NCBI GenBank assembly: GCA_020881835.1
Contig: CP052876.1
Coordinates: forward strand, 3,031,449-3,095,448
Direction of reading: 5' to 3'
Source of the DNA: Kineosporiaceae bacterium SCSIO 59966
Lineage (GTDB): Bacteria; Actinomycetota; Actinomycetes; Actinomycetales; SCSIO-59966
Length of the DNA: 64,000 nt
Part shown: positions 49,723 through 61,483 of the stretch, in pieces
Layout: every line of letters starts with the position of its first letter
How positions within the stretch are numbered: position 1 is the first letter of the stretch
Translations under genes and position numbers: made by a program
Notes under the pieces: generated by a model
The model's input: the letters and a program-made list of their open reading frames with translations, nothing else
What the model was told of the DNA's origin: nothing
Databases searched by the model: none

Positions 49723-49776
49723 TCAGACCGTGCCGGCGGGCAAGCGAGCAGCTCACGGCGGTCGGGCGCTGGCCGG

Positions 49777-50631
49777 TCAGACGAGGTAGCGGACGGCGGC
49801 GAGGACGACGAGGACGGCCGCGACCGCCGCGGTCCCGGCGACCTGGACGACGGTCCGCCGTTCGCGCGGCGCGTAGGCGAGGACGGCCGCCAGGGCGGCG
49901 CCGGTGACCAGCCCGCCGAGGTGCGCCTGCCAGGCGATGTTGGGCAGGACGAAGCCGAGCACGGCGTTGATGCCGAGCACGACGGCGATCTGCCCGAGCC
50001 GGCGACCGAGCCGGCGTTGGACGACGACGAGCGCACCGAACAGTCCGAACACCGCACCGGAGGCGCCCACGGTGCTCGTGAGGTACGGGCCGTCGACGAA
50101 GCCCGCGAGGAGCACGAAGCCGACCGACCCGCCGAGGGCTGACATGAGGTAGAGCACCGAGAACCGCAACCGGCCGAAGAGGCCCTCGAGGTACGGGCCG
50201 AGCAGCCACAACGCGTACATGTTGAAGCCGATGTGCCAGATGGAGCCGGGCGCGTGCAGGAAGGCCGCGGTGAGGAACCGCCACGGCTGCTCGGCCGCGA
50301 ACGCGGGGGTGAACGCGAAGGTGCTCGTCACGTCCAGCCCCGGGACCCGCTGGGCGAGGAACGCCAGCACGGACACCGTGATGAGGGTCAGGGTGACGAC
50401 GGGCCGGCCCTCGGCGGCCCGGCCCCCGAACGTCGTCCGGGCCGGGCGGACGGTGCGCGCCTGGTCACGGACGCAGTCGACGCACTGGACGCCGACCGCG
50501 GCCGGCCGCTGGCACTCCGGGCAGACGGGACGCTCGCAGCGCTGGCAGCGGACCCAGGACTCCCGGTCGGGGTGCCGGGGACACACCGGGGGCGCAGCGG
50601 GCCCGCCCGTGGCGGGGAGGTCCCCACTCAC
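49777..50631 (-). CDS. Rhomboid family intramembrane serine protease
   Basis: 284 residues from GTG 50631 (overlaps the cyclophilin stop by 4 bases). An N-terminal B-box-like zinc finger (CPRHPDRESWVRCQRCERPV, CPECQ, CVDC) precedes six helices. Catalytic signatures: WHIGFNMYALWLLGPYLEGL, TVGASGAVFGLFGALVV (GxSG Ser) and IAWQAHLGGLVTGAALA (His). Such enzymes cleave membrane proteins within the bilayer. The zinc-finger form is common next to cyclophilin in actinobacteria. Confidence 0.93.
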   Translation of the reverse strand: MSGDLPATGGPAAPPVCPRHPDRESWVRCQRCERPVCPECQRPAAVGVQCVDCVRDQARTVRPARTTFGGRAAEGRPVVTLTLITVSVLAFLAQRVPGLDVTSTFAFTPAFAAEQPWRFLTAAFLHAPGSIWHIGFNMYALWLLGPYLEGLFGRLRFSVLYLMSALGGSVGFVLLAGFVDGPYLTSTVGASGAVFGLFGALVVVQRRLGRRLGQIAVVLGINAVLGFVLPNIAWQAHLGGLVTGAALAAVLAYAPRERRTVVQVAGTAAVAAVLVVLAAVRYLV

Positions 50632-51149
50632 TCCTCGATCGTCACCCGCTCGATGACGACGTCCTGGCGCGGCTTGTCCTGCGGGCCGGTCGGGACGGCG
50701 GCGATGGCGTCGACGACCTCCCGGCTCGGCGCGTCGGCGACCTCGCCGAAGATCGTGTGCTTGCCGGTGAGCCACGTCGTCGGCGCGACGGTGATGAAGA
50801 ACTGGGAGCCGTTCGTGCCCTTGCCCATCCGCTTGCCCGCGTTGGCCATCGCCAGCAGGTAGGGCCGGTCGAACGACAGCTCGGGGTGGATCTCGTCGTC
50901 GAACACGTAACCGGGACCGCCGGTCCCGGTGCCCAACGGGCAGCCGCCCTGGATCATGAAGCCGGGGATGACGCGGTGGAACGTCAGGCCGTCGTAGAAC
51001 GGCTCCGAGGACGTCGAGCCGGACCTCGGGTCGGTCCACTCCCGGGTGCCCGTGGCCAGTCCGGTGAAGTTGCGGACCGTCTTGGGGGCGTGGTTCTCGA
51101 ACAGCTCGATACGGATGTCGCCGTGGGACGTGTGCAGGGTCGCGAACAT
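50628..51149 (-). CDS. Cyclophilin-type peptidyl-prolyl isomerase
   Basis: 173 residues from ATG 51149 (AGGATGG upstream; an alternative ATG lies two codons earlier). FATLHTSHGDIRIELFENHA, FHRVIPGFMIQGGCPLGTGT, FDDEIHPELSFDRP, and GKGTNGSQFFITVAPTTWLT are the cyclophilin core with the catalytic Arg (FHR). Cytoplasmic PPIase corresponding in position to mycobacterial PpiA. Coupled to the rhomboid gene. Confidence 0.94.
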   Translation of the reverse strand: MFATLHTSHGDIRIELFENHAPKTVRNFTGLATGTREWTDPRSGSTSSEPFYDGLTFHRVIPGFMIQGGCPLGTGTGGPGYVFDDEIHPELSFDRPYLLAMANAGKRMGKGTNGSQFFITVAPTTWLTGKHTIFGEVADAPSREVVDAIAAVPTGPQDKPRQDVVIERVTIEE

Positions 51150-51273
51150 GACGCCCATCCTGTCACGCACGTCACGCCCGGCCGGCCCCGGCGGGCAGGC
51201 GCACGCCGGGAGGGGCAGGATGGGGCACCACGACCACCAGGCCCGGACCAGACGGGCCCGAGGGGAGGACTGC

Positions 51274-52122
51274 GTGTTCCGTACGAAGAGCGGTTCCGGA
51301 CGAACCACCGAGCAGCTGCGGGAGTCCACCGAGCACCTGCGCCAGTCCGCCGAGGAGGTGCGTCAGCGGCTGAGCCCGGCCGCCGAGCGGGCTGCCGAAC
51401 GGGCGCGGGAGAGTGCCCTGACCGCCGGCGCGACAGCCCGGGAGTGGGCCCAGCCCCGGCTGGAGAACGCCCGCACCCGGGGACTGGAGACGGCCGCTCC
51501 CAAGGTGGAGGCCGCGGCCGAGGCGCTCGCCCCGAGGGTGGACGCCGCCCGCGACAAGATCGTGGACGACGTGCTGCCGCGGCTCGTCGAGGCGGTGACG
51601 GCGGCCGCCGCCGCCGCGCAGGCCAAGGCGGACGCGGCGCACGACCGCAGCATGGTGGCCCTCGCCGAGACCGAGAAGCAGGCGAAGAAGAGCGCCAAGG
51701 CGGCCCGCGCAGCGCGCCGGCGCGAGGAGAGGCACACCGGGCGGACCGTGCTGCTGGTCTCCGTGCTCGCCGCGGCCGTCGCCGCAGGATGGGCCGTCTG
51801 GCGCTCCACCCGCCCGGTGGAGAACCCGTGGGCGAGCGGGACGGGGACTGCCCCGAGCTACGGGACCAGCGGCAGCCGGCTCAGCGGCGGCACCACCGGT
51901 GGCGGGCTCGGTACGGGCACCCTGGCGAGTGAGAGCACGGACGTCGACACCCCGGCACCCGACGGGTCGCCCGAGGCACAGGCCGGAGAGGCCCTGGCGT
52001 CCGGTGAGGCGAGCTCAGCCCTGGACGCCGACGCCGCCGGCACCGGGACGGCGGAGGTCCCCGGCGTCCCGGCCGAGGGCGAGAGCACGGACGAGCCGAA
52101 GAACGAGCCCGGCCGGGGGTAG
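51274..52122 (+). CDS. Membrane-anchored Ala-rich coiled-coil protein
   Basis: 282 residues from GTG 51274, after AGGGGAGGA. Residues 1-150 are an amphipathic Ala/Glu/Arg-rich helical region of apolipoprotein-like character (REWAQPRLENARTRG, AAPKVEAAAEALAPRVDAAR). A single helix follows (VLLVSVLAAAVAAGWAVWRS), with NPWASG after it, then a Ser/Thr/Gly/Asp-rich tail. It resembles the DUF5324-like proteins found next to ppiA in actinobacteria. Function unknown; divergent from the cyclophilin gene. Confidence 0.8.
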   Translation: MFRTKSGSGRTTEQLRESTEHLRQSAEEVRQRLSPAAERAAERARESALTAGATAREWAQPRLENARTRGLETAAPKVEAAAEALAPRVDAARDKIVDDVLPRLVEAVTAAAAAAQAKADAAHDRSMVALAETEKQAKKSAKAARAARRREERHTGRTVLLVSVLAAAVAAGWAVWRSTRPVENPWASGTGTAPSYGTSGSRLSGGTTGGGLGTGTLASESTDVDTPAPDGSPEAQAGEALASGEASSALDADAAGTGTAEVPGVPAEGESTDEPKNEPGRG

Positions 52123-52184
52123 GCCGGCCGGAGTCGAGTGGACCGCTGAGGCGTGGACGTAGCGCTTCGGTGGGGACGCACCGC

Positions 52185-53711
52185 TCAGGACCGCGTCCAG
52201 CGGTGCAGCTTCTGTCGCGACGCCGCCCGCCACGCGTCGCGGTACGTGCTCCGAGCCGCCGCGGCCGCTGCCTCCTCGAGCCCAGCCACGAAGCCGTAGG
52301 CGAACGTGTCCTCGCCGGCGGCGTACGCCTGGGCTGCCATCTCGGCGAGCGTCTCGCGCGCCACCTGACTGTCCTGGTGCTCGCCGAGCACCTCCTGGAC
52401 CCGCTCCATCGCCGCGGCAAACCGTGCCGCGTCCTTGCCGAAGGCGGGCTGGAGCGCCTCGCCGGCGTACCGCGCGCGCTTGGCGGCCTTGCGGACCTCG
52501 TGCAGGGCGGTCGCCCTCTCCCCGGGTGTGACCGCTGCATCGGCTGCCTGGTGCGCCCGGCGCAGGGCCTTCCACGCCTTCCGGGCCCTGCCCGGCAGCT
52601 CCTCGCGCGCCGGACGCCGGGCACGTGGGGTGAGCGGCGGCGCGTCGAGCAGGCCGTCGAGGTCGTCCAGCAGCCGCAGGTAGCGGGGGCTGGCGAGCTG
52701 GTGGAGCATCTCGGCGCGCGCGTGGTCGTACCTGCGGGAGAGGCCGGCGTCCACCCGCGCCCGAGCCGCCGCGGTCCCCGGACCGACCGGGGCGGCGTCG
52801 AACCGGTCGCGCAGGCGGTCGCGAAGGACCTCGGCGTCCCGGACGTCGCCGAGGAGGCCGGCGAGCCACCGCAGCTCGCCGCGAAGCGCGTCGGTGTGCC
52901 CGCGGGCGAGGTAGGGCCGGAACGTCGTCAGGGCTGCCCGCAGTCGCCGGGACGCGACGCGCATCTGGTGCACTGCGTCCTCGGCGTCCAGCCGGACCAG
53001 CGGATCGGCCGCCGTGATCGCCGCGACCTGCTGGCGCAGGTAGGCCAGCGCCACTGCGGCGGCGTCGCTGTCCCTGCCGAGGTCCGCCGGCGCCTGGCGC
53101 CGGGGCGGCATCCGGCCGCCGAGCGCGCGCTCCAGCTTCGATCCTGCGACGGCGCGGGAGGCACCCGCCCGTTCCAGTGCGGCCGTGACCGCTCTCAGCA
53201 GGTCTGCGTCGCCCTCGACCAGCTCGGCCTCCACCTCGCGCCAAGCGGTAGAGATCGCCTCGTCTCCGCACACCTCGGCTGTGACGTGGTCGTCCACGAG
53301 CTCGGCAAGCACCGGACCGCCCCGCTCGTCGCCGACGAGACGGTGGACGACGCGGGAGGTCGTGATCTGCGCCACCGGCCTCAGGGTCTCACCGCGCAGG
53401 TGGGCCAGGACCAGGCCACGAAGCGACACCGGCGGCTCGGTCTCACCGGCTGCGGCCGGTTCGTGCACCTCCTCGCGTCCGTCGGGCCCGTGCGGCAGCT
53501 TGAGCTGCCACCCGTCGTCGGGGCCACCGGTTCGCCGGCGCAGCGTGATCCCCTCGGCGATCAGCCGCAGGTCGGCGGCGTCGTAGTACGTCGCCCTCAG
53601 CTGGAACACTCCGTCGTGCACCAGGCGAGTCCGGTCGGAGAGACGCACGCTGGTGAGGTCGAAGTCCTCGTCGACCGTGAACTTCCGCTCGACCTCGAGC
53701 TGGTTGTGCAT
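52185..53711 (-). CDS. CYTH-CHAD domain protein
   Basis: 508 residues. The N-terminal CYTH tunnel begins LEVERKFTVDEDF (ExExK) and continues with TYYDAADLRLIAEGITLRRR, DGWQLKLP. The C-terminal CHAD domain (~200-490) is helical and basic, with VRLDAEDAVHQMRVASRRLR and ALHEVRKAAKRARYAGEALQ. CYTH enzymes split inorganic triphosphate; CHAD domains bind polyphosphate. Together they point to a polyphosphate-related role. Convergent with the coiled-coil gene. Confidence 0.92.
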   Translation of the reverse strand: MHNQLEVERKFTVDEDFDLTSVRLSDRTRLVHDGVFQLRATYYDAADLRLIAEGITLRRRTGGPDDGWQLKLPHGPDGREEVHEPAAAGETEPPVSLRGLVLAHLRGETLRPVAQITTSRVVHRLVGDERGGPVLAELVDDHVTAEVCGDEAISTAWREVEAELVEGDADLLRAVTAALERAGASRAVAGSKLERALGGRMPPRRQAPADLGRDSDAAAVALAYLRQQVAAITAADPLVRLDAEDAVHQMRVASRRLRAALTTFRPYLARGHTDALRGELRWLAGLLGDVRDAEVLRDRLRDRFDAAPVGPGTAAARARVDAGLSRRYDHARAEMLHQLASPRYLRLLDDLDGLLDAPPLTPRARRPAREELPGRARKAWKALRRAHQAADAAVTPGERATALHEVRKAAKRARYAGEALQPAFGKDAARFAAAMERVQEVLGEHQDSQVARETLAEMAAQAYAAGEDTFAYGFVAGLEEAAAAAARSTYRDAWRAASRQKLHRWTRS

Positions 53712-53772
53712 CTGCCGTCTCCTTAGGCGCCGGGGGCGCCAGCAGCCACGTACTGGCCTTCGGAGTCTGGGG

Positions 53773-53845
53773 TGGAGGCGAGGGGACTCGAACCCCTAAC
53801 CCCCTGCTTGCAAAGCAGGTGCGCTACCACTTGCGCCACGCCCCC
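53773..53845 (-). tRNA. tRNA-Ala (anticodon TGC)
   Basis: 73 bases. Acceptor GGGGGCG with CGCCTCC (one G-T pair), discriminator A; anticodon arm CTGCTTTGCAAGCAG; T arm AGGGGTTCGAGTCCCCT. No encoded CCA before the end. Standard place after gyrA and tRNA-Ile. Confidence 0.97.
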
Positions 53846-53857
53846 CGGGGCCCGGGG

Positions 53858-53974
53858 TCAGACCCGGTCGGTCGCCTCCGCCCACAGGTCCCGCTCGGCG
53901 CGCTCGGCGCGCAGCCGCTGCCAGACGACGACGCCCGCGGCGGCGGCCGCCGCCAGCGTGAGCAGCTTCTTCAC
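53858..53974 (-). CDS. DLW-39 family protein
   Basis: 38 residues from GTG 53974, with GGAGG five bases upstream. KKLLTLAAAAAAGVVVW forms a short hydrophobic helix, followed by RAERAERDLWAEATDRV containing the family's DLW motif. It lies between tRNA-Ile and tRNA-Ala, the usual place of this small actinobacterial family. Function unknown, probably membrane-associated. Confidence 0.88.
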   Translation of the reverse strand: MKKLLTLAAAAAAGVVVWQRLRAERAERDLWAEATDRV

Positions 53975-54021
53975 GACGACCTCCACAGCGTGGGACGGAC
54001 AGCGGGCCTCGCAGGAGGCAG

Positions 54022-54095
54022 TGGGCCTAAGAGGACTTGAACCTCTGACCTCTTCCTTATCAGGGAAGCGCTCTAACCGACTGAGCTATAGGCCC
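54022..54095 (-). tRNA. tRNA-Ile (anticodon GAT)
   Basis: 74 bases. Acceptor GGGCCTA with TAGGCCC, discriminator A; D arm AGCTCAGTCGGTTAGAGC; anticodon arm TTCCCTGATAAGGAA; T arm AGAGGTTCAAGTCCTCT. CCA not encoded. First tRNA after gyrA/DUF3566. Confidence 0.97.
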
Positions 54096-54108
54096 GTGGT
54101 GCCGCACG

Positions 54109-54138
54109 AGGGTACCCCAGCGCGTCGGGGCCTCCCAA
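54109..54138 (-). promoter_or_regulatory. Promoter candidate for tRNA-Ile
   Basis: On the minus strand, TTGGGA (54138-54133) and TACCCT (54114-54109) are 18 bases apart, and the -10 ends 13 bases before the tRNA 5' end. Confidence 0.5.
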
Positions 54139-54192
54139 ACCGACCGCCGCGGTCGGAAGGGCAGTCGGGCCCGGTCGACGGCCGACGGGATC

Positions 54193-54693
54193 TCAGTCGT
54201 CGGACAGGGTCACGTGCAGCCCGCCGACGAGTGCGCTGGACAGGTTGTACAGGAACGACCCCAGCGTCGCGATCGCGGTGAGCAGCACGACGTCGACGAC
54301 GGCAACGACCGTGGCCAGCGACAGCACCTGGGAGAAGCCGACGTAGTCCTCCAGGCTGAACGCCGGGTCGCCGAGGATCTGGCCGATGACGTCGGACAGG
54401 TCCGCGAACACGCCCATCCCGTCCAGGATCGACCACAGCATGCCGGCCGCGACGACGAGGGCGATCCCGATCGCCACCGACAGCAGGAACGCCAGCTTCA
54501 TCACCGACCACGGGTCGACCCGGGAGACCGTGAGCCGCACCTTGCGCGGCGCCGGGGGAGCCGGTCGGGGCGCCGCGGACGACGGGCGCTGGGCGGGGCC
54601 GCCGGACGCGTCCCGGGTCTCGGCCGGGCGGCCCTGAGGCGTCCGTGACGCGGTCACCGTCGGCCCCGGCGGGGACTGCTCGGACGGGCTCAC
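54193..54693 (-). CDS. DUF3566 membrane protein
   Basis: 166 residues from GTG 54693 (GTGA overlap with gyrA). The Pro/Ala/Arg-rich N terminus (~1-50) is probably disordered; then [20 protein letters not shown], the DUF3566 signature, and two helices ([20 protein letters not shown] and [20 protein letters not shown]) with [16 protein letters not shown] at the end. Equivalent of mycobacterial Rv0007. Function unknown, always beside gyrA. Confidence 0.94.
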   Translation of the reverse strand: MSPSEQSPPGPTVTASRTPQGRPAETRDASGGPAQRPSSAAPRPAPPAPRKVRLTVSRVDPWSVMKLAFLLSVAIGIALVVAAGMLWSILDGMGVFADLSDVIGQILGDPAFSLEDYVGFSQVLSLATVVAVVDVVLLTAIATLGSFLYNLSSALVGGLHVTLSDD

Positions 54694-57272
54694 GCCTCAC
54701 CTCCGTCGTCGGACGGCTCCGACGGTACGGCATCGCCGGCGGTCTCGGCCGTCCCCGCGCCGTCCGGCACGTCGTCGGGGCTCTCGTCCCCGATCTCCTC
54801 CTCGATGGCACGCTCGGCGTTGCGCGCCACCGCGATGATGGAGTCGCCGGGGTCCGGCGTCGCGAACTTCACCCCGGAGGTGTTCCGGCCGGTGGAGCGG
54901 ACCTCGGACACCCGCGAGCGGACGATCTTGCCCTTCTCCATGACGACGAGCACCTCGTCGTCCGGGCCGACGATGAGGGCTCCGACGAGGTCCCCGCCGC
55001 GCTCGGTGATCGCGGCGACCTTGATCCCCAGCCCGCCGCGGCCCTGCACCCGGTACTGCGCCACCGGGGTGCGCTTGGCCAGGCCGTTCTCGAAGACGAC
55101 GAACACGTCGTCCGGCGTGCCCTCCCGGACGACGTCCATCGCCAGCAGCTCGTCGTCCCCGCGGAACTTCATCCCGGTGACCCCGGAGGTCGCCCGGCCC
55201 ATCGGCCGCAGGCTCTCGTCAGTAGCCGTGAACCGCAGCGACTGACCCTTGCGGGAGACCAGCAGCAGGTCGTCCTCGGCGGAGGCGAGGCGGGCGGACA
55301 CCAGCTCGTCGCCGTCCCGCAGGTTGATCGCGATCACCCCGCCGGACCGGTTGGAGTCGTACTCGGTCAGCCGGGTCTTCTTCACCAGCCCGCGCCGGGT
55401 GGCCAGCACGAGGTACGGGGCCTGCGTGTAGCTCTCCAGCGCCAGCACCTGGGCGATCTCCTCGCCGGGCTGGAAGGCGAGCAGGTTGGCGATGTGCTGG
55501 CCTCGCGCGTCCCGGCCCCCCTCGGGCAGCTCGTACGCCTTGGCCCGGTAGACGCGGCCGAGGTTGGTGAAGAACAGCAGCCAGTGGTGGGTCGAGGTGG
55601 TGAAGAAGTGGCTCACGACGTCGTCGGCCCGCAGCTGCGCCCCGCGCACCCCCTTGCCGCCGCGGCGCTGGGACCGGTACTGGTCCACCCGGGTCCGCTT
55701 GGCGTACCCGCCGCGGGTGATGGTGACGACGACGTCCTCCTGCGGGACGAGGTCCTCCATCGACATGTCCCCGTCGAAGGGCACCACCCGGGTGCGCCGC
55801 TCGTCGCCGTACTTGTCGACGATCTCGGTGAGCTCCTCGCTGACGATCCGACGCTGCCGCTGGGGGTCGGCGAGGATCGCCTCGTAGTCGGCGATGAGGG
55901 TCTGCAGCTCGGCGAACCGGTCCTCGATCTTCTGCCGCTCGAGGGCCGCCAGCCGGCGCAGCTGCATGTTGAGGATCGCGGTCGCCTGCACCTCGTCGAT
56001 GTCGAGGAGGTCCATCAGCCCGGTGCGGGCGACCTCGACCGTGGCGCTGGCCCGGATCAGCGCGATCACCTCGTCGAGCGCGTCGAGCGCCTTGAGGTAG
56101 CCGCGCAGGATGTGCGCCTCCTGCTCGGCCTCCCGCAGCCGGTAGCGGGTCCGCCGGACGATGACCTCGATCTGGTGGTCGACCCAGTACCGGACGAACG
56201 CGTCGAGGCTCAGGGTGCGCGGCACGCCGTCGACGAGGGCCAGCATGTTGGCGCCGAAGGTGTACTGCAGCTGGGTGTGCTTGTAGAGGTTGTTGAGCAC
56301 CACCTTGGCGATGGCGTCACGCTTGAGCACGATGACCAGCCGCTGCCCGGTGCGCCCGGACGTCTCGTCCCGGATGTCCGCGATGCCGGCGAGGCGGCCG
56401 TCCTTGACCAGCTGGGCGATCGTCTGCGCCAGGTTGTCCGGGTTGACCTGGTAGGGCAGCTCGGTGACGACGAGGCAGGTGCGGCCCTGGATCTCCTCGA
56501 CCTCCACCACCGCGCGCATCGTGATCGACCCGCGGCCGGTGCGGTAGGCCTCCTCGATGCCGCGGCGACCGAGGACGAGGGCTCCGGTCGGGAAGTCCGG
56601 CCCCTGGATCCGGGCGATGAGGGCGTCGAGGAGCTCCTCCTTAGAGGCGTCCGGGTTCTCCAGCAGCCACTGGACGCCGGCCGCGACCTCGCGCAGGTTG
56701 TGCGGGGGGATGTTGGTCGCCATCCCGACGGCGATGCCGGCGGACCCGTTGACGAGCAGGTTCGGGAACCGGCTCGGCAGGATCACCGGCTCCTTGGTGC
56801 GCCCGTCGTAGTTGTCGACGAAGTCGACGGTGTCCTCGGTGATGTCACGGACCATCTCCATGGCCAGCGGCGCCAGCCGGCACTCGGTGTACCGGGGGGC
56901 GGCGGCCGGGTCGTTGCCCGGGGAGCCGAAGTTGCCCTGGCCCGCCACCAGCGGGTACCGCATCGACCAGTCCTGGACCAGCCGTACGAGGGTGTCGTAG
57001 ATCGCCTGGTCGCCGTGCGGGTGGTACTGCCCCATGACGTCACCGACGACCCTGGAGCACTTGGAGAACGCGCGGTCCGGTCGGTAGCCGCCGTCGTACA
57101 TCGCGTACAGGACGCGGCGGTGCACCGGCTTGAGACCGTCCCGCACCTCCGGCAGCGCCCGCCCCACGATCACACTCATCGCGTAGTCGAGGTAGGACCG
57201 CTGCATCTCCAGCTGCAGGTCGACGGTCTCGACCCGGTCGCCGGCCGACGGGGTGGGGGGCTGCTCGGTCAC
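54690..57272 (-). CDS. gyrA: DNA gyrase subunit A
   Basis: 860 residues from GTG 57272, with GAAGGA upstream. Catalytic Tyr128 is in [12 protein letters not shown]. The quinolone-determining region is [18 protein letters not shown]: Gln89 stands where E. coli has Ser83 and M. tuberculosis Ala90, with Asp92 conserved. The C-terminal pinwheel has the GyrA box QRRGGKG. GyrA cuts and reseals DNA during supercoiling with GyrB. The 94-base gap to gyrB contains repeat R copy 7 and a G-rich stretch; DUF3566 overlaps downstream. Confidence 0.98.
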   Translation of the reverse strand: MTEQPPTPSAGDRVETVDLQLEMQRSYLDYAMSVIVGRALPEVRDGLKPVHRRVLYAMYDGGYRPDRAFSKCSRVVGDVMGQYHPHGDQAIYDTLVRLVQDWSMRYPLVAGQGNFGSPGNDPAAAPRYTECRLAPLAMEMVRDITEDTVDFVDNYDGRTKEPVILPSRFPNLLVNGSAGIAVGMATNIPPHNLREVAAGVQWLLENPDASKEELLDALIARIQGPDFPTGALVLGRRGIEEAYRTGRGSITMRAVVEVEEIQGRTCLVVTELPYQVNPDNLAQTIAQLVKDGRLAGIADIRDETSGRTGQRLVIVLKRDAIAKVVLNNLYKHTQLQYTFGANMLALVDGVPRTLSLDAFVRYWVDHQIEVIVRRTRYRLREAEQEAHILRGYLKALDALDEVIALIRASATVEVARTGLMDLLDIDEVQATAILNMQLRRLAALERQKIEDRFAELQTLIADYEAILADPQRQRRIVSEELTEIVDKYGDERRTRVVPFDGDMSMEDLVPQEDVVVTITRGGYAKRTRVDQYRSQRRGGKGVRGAQLRADDVVSHFFTTSTHHWLLFFTNLGRVYRAKAYELPEGGRDARGQHIANLLAFQPGEEIAQVLALESYTQAPYLVLATRRGLVKKTRLTEYDSNRSGGVIAINLRDGDELVSARLASAEDDLLLVSRKGQSLRFTATDESLRPMGRATSGVTGMKFRGDDELLAMDVVREGTPDDVFVVFENGLAKRTPVAQYRVQGRGGLGIKVAAITERGGDLVGALIVGPDDEVLVVMEKGKIVRSRVSEVRSTGRNTSGVKFATPDPGDSIIAVARNAERAIEEEIGDESPDDVPDGAGTAETAGDAVPSEPSDDGGEA

Positions 57273-57291
57273 GGGCGTCCTTCGTCGTCAG

Positions 57292-57313
57292 GGTGGCGGG
57301 ACTGCATGATCAC
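57292..57313 (-). repeat. 22-bp dispersed repeat R, copy 7 (one mismatch)
   Basis: Minus-strand copy reading GTGATCATGCAGTCCCGCC then ACC, differing from the others at one base. Located 20 bases before the gyrA start. Confidence 0.85.
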
Positions 57314-57314
57314 G

Positions 57315-57366
57315 GTTGGGGGGTCGGGGGTGGAGGGGTCAGGGTGGAGGGGGTCGGGGGTGGGGG
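57315..57366 (+). repeat. G-rich tract between gyrB and gyrA
   Basis: The plus strand has seven or more runs of 3-6 G separated by 1-4 bases, with the motif TCGGGGGTGG repeated. This could form G-quadruplexes on the strand that is template for gyrA transcription. Confidence 0.7.
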
Positions 57367-59667
<2,301 letters not shown>

Positions 59668-59709
59668 TCAGTCACGGGTCCCCGTACGCGCCCCCGGTCC
59701 TCGAACGCC

Positions 59710-60279
59710 TCAGCCGTAGGTGTCGCGGGGACCGCGGCCCTGGACGGTCCGGGGGCCGCGGTGCCAGCTCGGGGCCGTCGGACCGCGTACGACGAGCCGC
59801 TCGACGACCCCGGGGCCGAGCTCCTCGCTGATCCGCCGCAGCAGGGTCGGGGTGAGCAGCCGCAGCTGGGTGGCCCACGCGGTGGAGTCGGCGCGGACGG
59901 TCAGGACACCGTCCGCGAAGGCCTCGGCGGTGCAGTGCGCGGCGACCTGGTCGCCGACCACCTGCTCCCAGCGGCCGATCACCCCGCCGACGGCGACCGG
60001 GGCCTGCCAGCCCCGCTCGGCGACGAGCCGGTCGATGACACCCGCAACCCGCTGCGGGTCCCGGCCGTCGGGGTGGGCCCCGGACCGGCTCTGGCCGGCC
60101 ACCCGGCGCCGGCCGCGGCCGGCGGCCGGACCAGGCCGGGACGACGGGGTGTGACCTCGGGCGGCGGCAGCCGCCCGGGCCCGGTTCAGGGCCGCGCGGA
60201 CGGCGTCCACCCCGGTCCCGTCCGGCCCAGCCCCCTCGGCGGGCTCGTCGTCCGGGCCGCGCTCGTGCTCGTCAGCCAC
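59710..60279 (-). CDS. dciA: DciA-like helicase loader (DUF721)
   Basis: 189 residues from GTG 60279, overlapping the recF stop by 8 bases. The N-terminal ~75 residues are charged and probably disordered. The DUF721 core is [39 protein letters not shown] and [20 protein letters not shown]. DciA loads the replicative helicase in bacteria without DnaC. Equivalent of mycobacterial Rv0004. Confidence 0.93.
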   Translation of the reverse strand: MADEHERGPDDEPAEGAGPDGTGVDAVRAALNRARAAAAARGHTPSSRPGPAAGRGRRRVAGQSRSGAHPDGRDPQRVAGVIDRLVAERGWQAPVAVGGVIGRWEQVVGDQVAAHCTAEAFADGVLTVRADSTAWATQLRLLTPTLLRRISEELGPGVVERLVVRGPTAPSWHRGPRTVQGRGPRDTYG

Positions 60280-61423
60280 CGAGAACCTCCCCGTCGCGCA
60301 CGGTCAGCCGCGCTCCCTTCAGCTCGGCCGGCACGTCGTCGTCCACCGCGGCGGTGACGAGCACCTGCTCGGCACCGGCCACCAGCTCGGCGAGCCGGCG
60401 GCGCCGACCGGTGTCGAGCTCGGCGAACACGTCGTCGAGGACGAGCACCGGCTCCTGCGCCGGGTCAGGATCCTGTCCGTCGCCGCGCAGCAGGTACCAC
60501 GACGCCAGCCGCAGGGCCAGGGCGTAGGACCAGGACTCGCCGTGGCTGGCGTACCCCCTGGCCGGCAGGTCGCCGAGGGTCAGCACGAGGTCGTCGCGGT
60601 GCGGGCCGGTCAGGGTGGTGCCCCGCTCGATCTCCTGGCCGCGTCCACGGGCCAGGTCGGCCCGCAGCGCCTCGGCGAGCTCGTCCCGGCGCGGGACGTC
60701 GTCCGGGACGGGGCCGGTCAGCGACCAGCGGTAGCCGATGACCGCGTCCCCCTGGGCGTCGCTGACCTGCCGGTAGGCCTCGGCGACGAACGGGGCGAGC
60801 CGGCGGACCAAGTGCAGCCGGGCGGCGACGAGCTCGGCACCGGCCGCAGCGAGGTGGCCGTCCCAGACGTCGAGGGTGGGCAGGTCGGCCGTGCCGCGGC
60901 GGGTCGCGCGGGTGGCGCCGGCGGACTTCAGCAGCGCGTTGCGCTGACGCAGCACCCGGTCGTAGTCGGCTCGCACGCCGGCCAGCCGCGGGGCCAGGGC
61001 GACGAGCAGCTCGTCGAGGAAGCGGCGACGGGCGTCGGGCTCGCCCTTGACCAGGCCGAGGTCCTCCGGCGCGAACAGCACGGTGCGCAGCGTGCCGAGC
61101 ACCTCCCGCGGCCGCGGCACCGGGGCGCGATTGAGCCGGGCCCGGTTGGCCCGGCCGGGCACGATCTCGAGCTCGACCAGCGTGGAGCGCCCGCCGCGGT
61201 CGACCGCGACCCGCACGACCGCCCGCTCGGCCCCGGCCCGCACCAGCGGGGCGTCGGTGGCCACCCGGTGGCTCCCCAGCGTGGCGATGTAGCCGAGGGC
61301 CTCCACGAGGTTCGTCTTACCCTGCCCGTTCGGCCCGACGACGGCCGTCGCCCCCGGGCCGAGGGTGACCTCGGCGCCCCGGTAGGAGCGGAAGTCGGTC
61401 AGCGACAGGTGGGTGACGTGCAC
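60272..61423 (-). CDS. recF: DNA replication and repair protein RecF
   Basis: 383 residues. ABC-type ATPase: [20 protein letters not shown] (Walker A), the signature region and [20 protein letters not shown] (Walker B with D-loop). [19 protein letters not shown] is the standard RecF start. It helps load RecA at gaps. About 60 bases follow gnd; dciA overlaps the end. Confidence 0.97.
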   Translation of the reverse strand: MHVTHLSLTDFRSYRGAEVTLGPGATAVVGPNGQGKTNLVEALGYIATLGSHRVATDAPLVRAGAERAVVRVAVDRGGRSTLVELEIVPGRANRARLNRAPVPRPREVLGTLRTVLFAPEDLGLVKGEPDARRRFLDELLVALAPRLAGVRADYDRVLRQRNALLKSAGATRATRRGTADLPTLDVWDGHLAAAGAELVAARLHLVRRLAPFVAEAYRQVSDAQGDAVIGYRWSLTGPVPDDVPRRDELAEALRADLARGRGQEIERGTTLTGPHRDDLVLTLGDLPARGYASHGESWSYALALRLASWYLLRGDGQDPDPAQEPVLVLDDVFAELDTGRRRRLAELVAGAEQVLVTAAVDDDVPAELKGARLTVRDGEVLGG

Positions 61424-61483
61424 AGGTTCACGGAGTCCTCGGCGGGTCGGGTGCGGCTGACGGTCGGTGCCGGTCAGGGCCGG

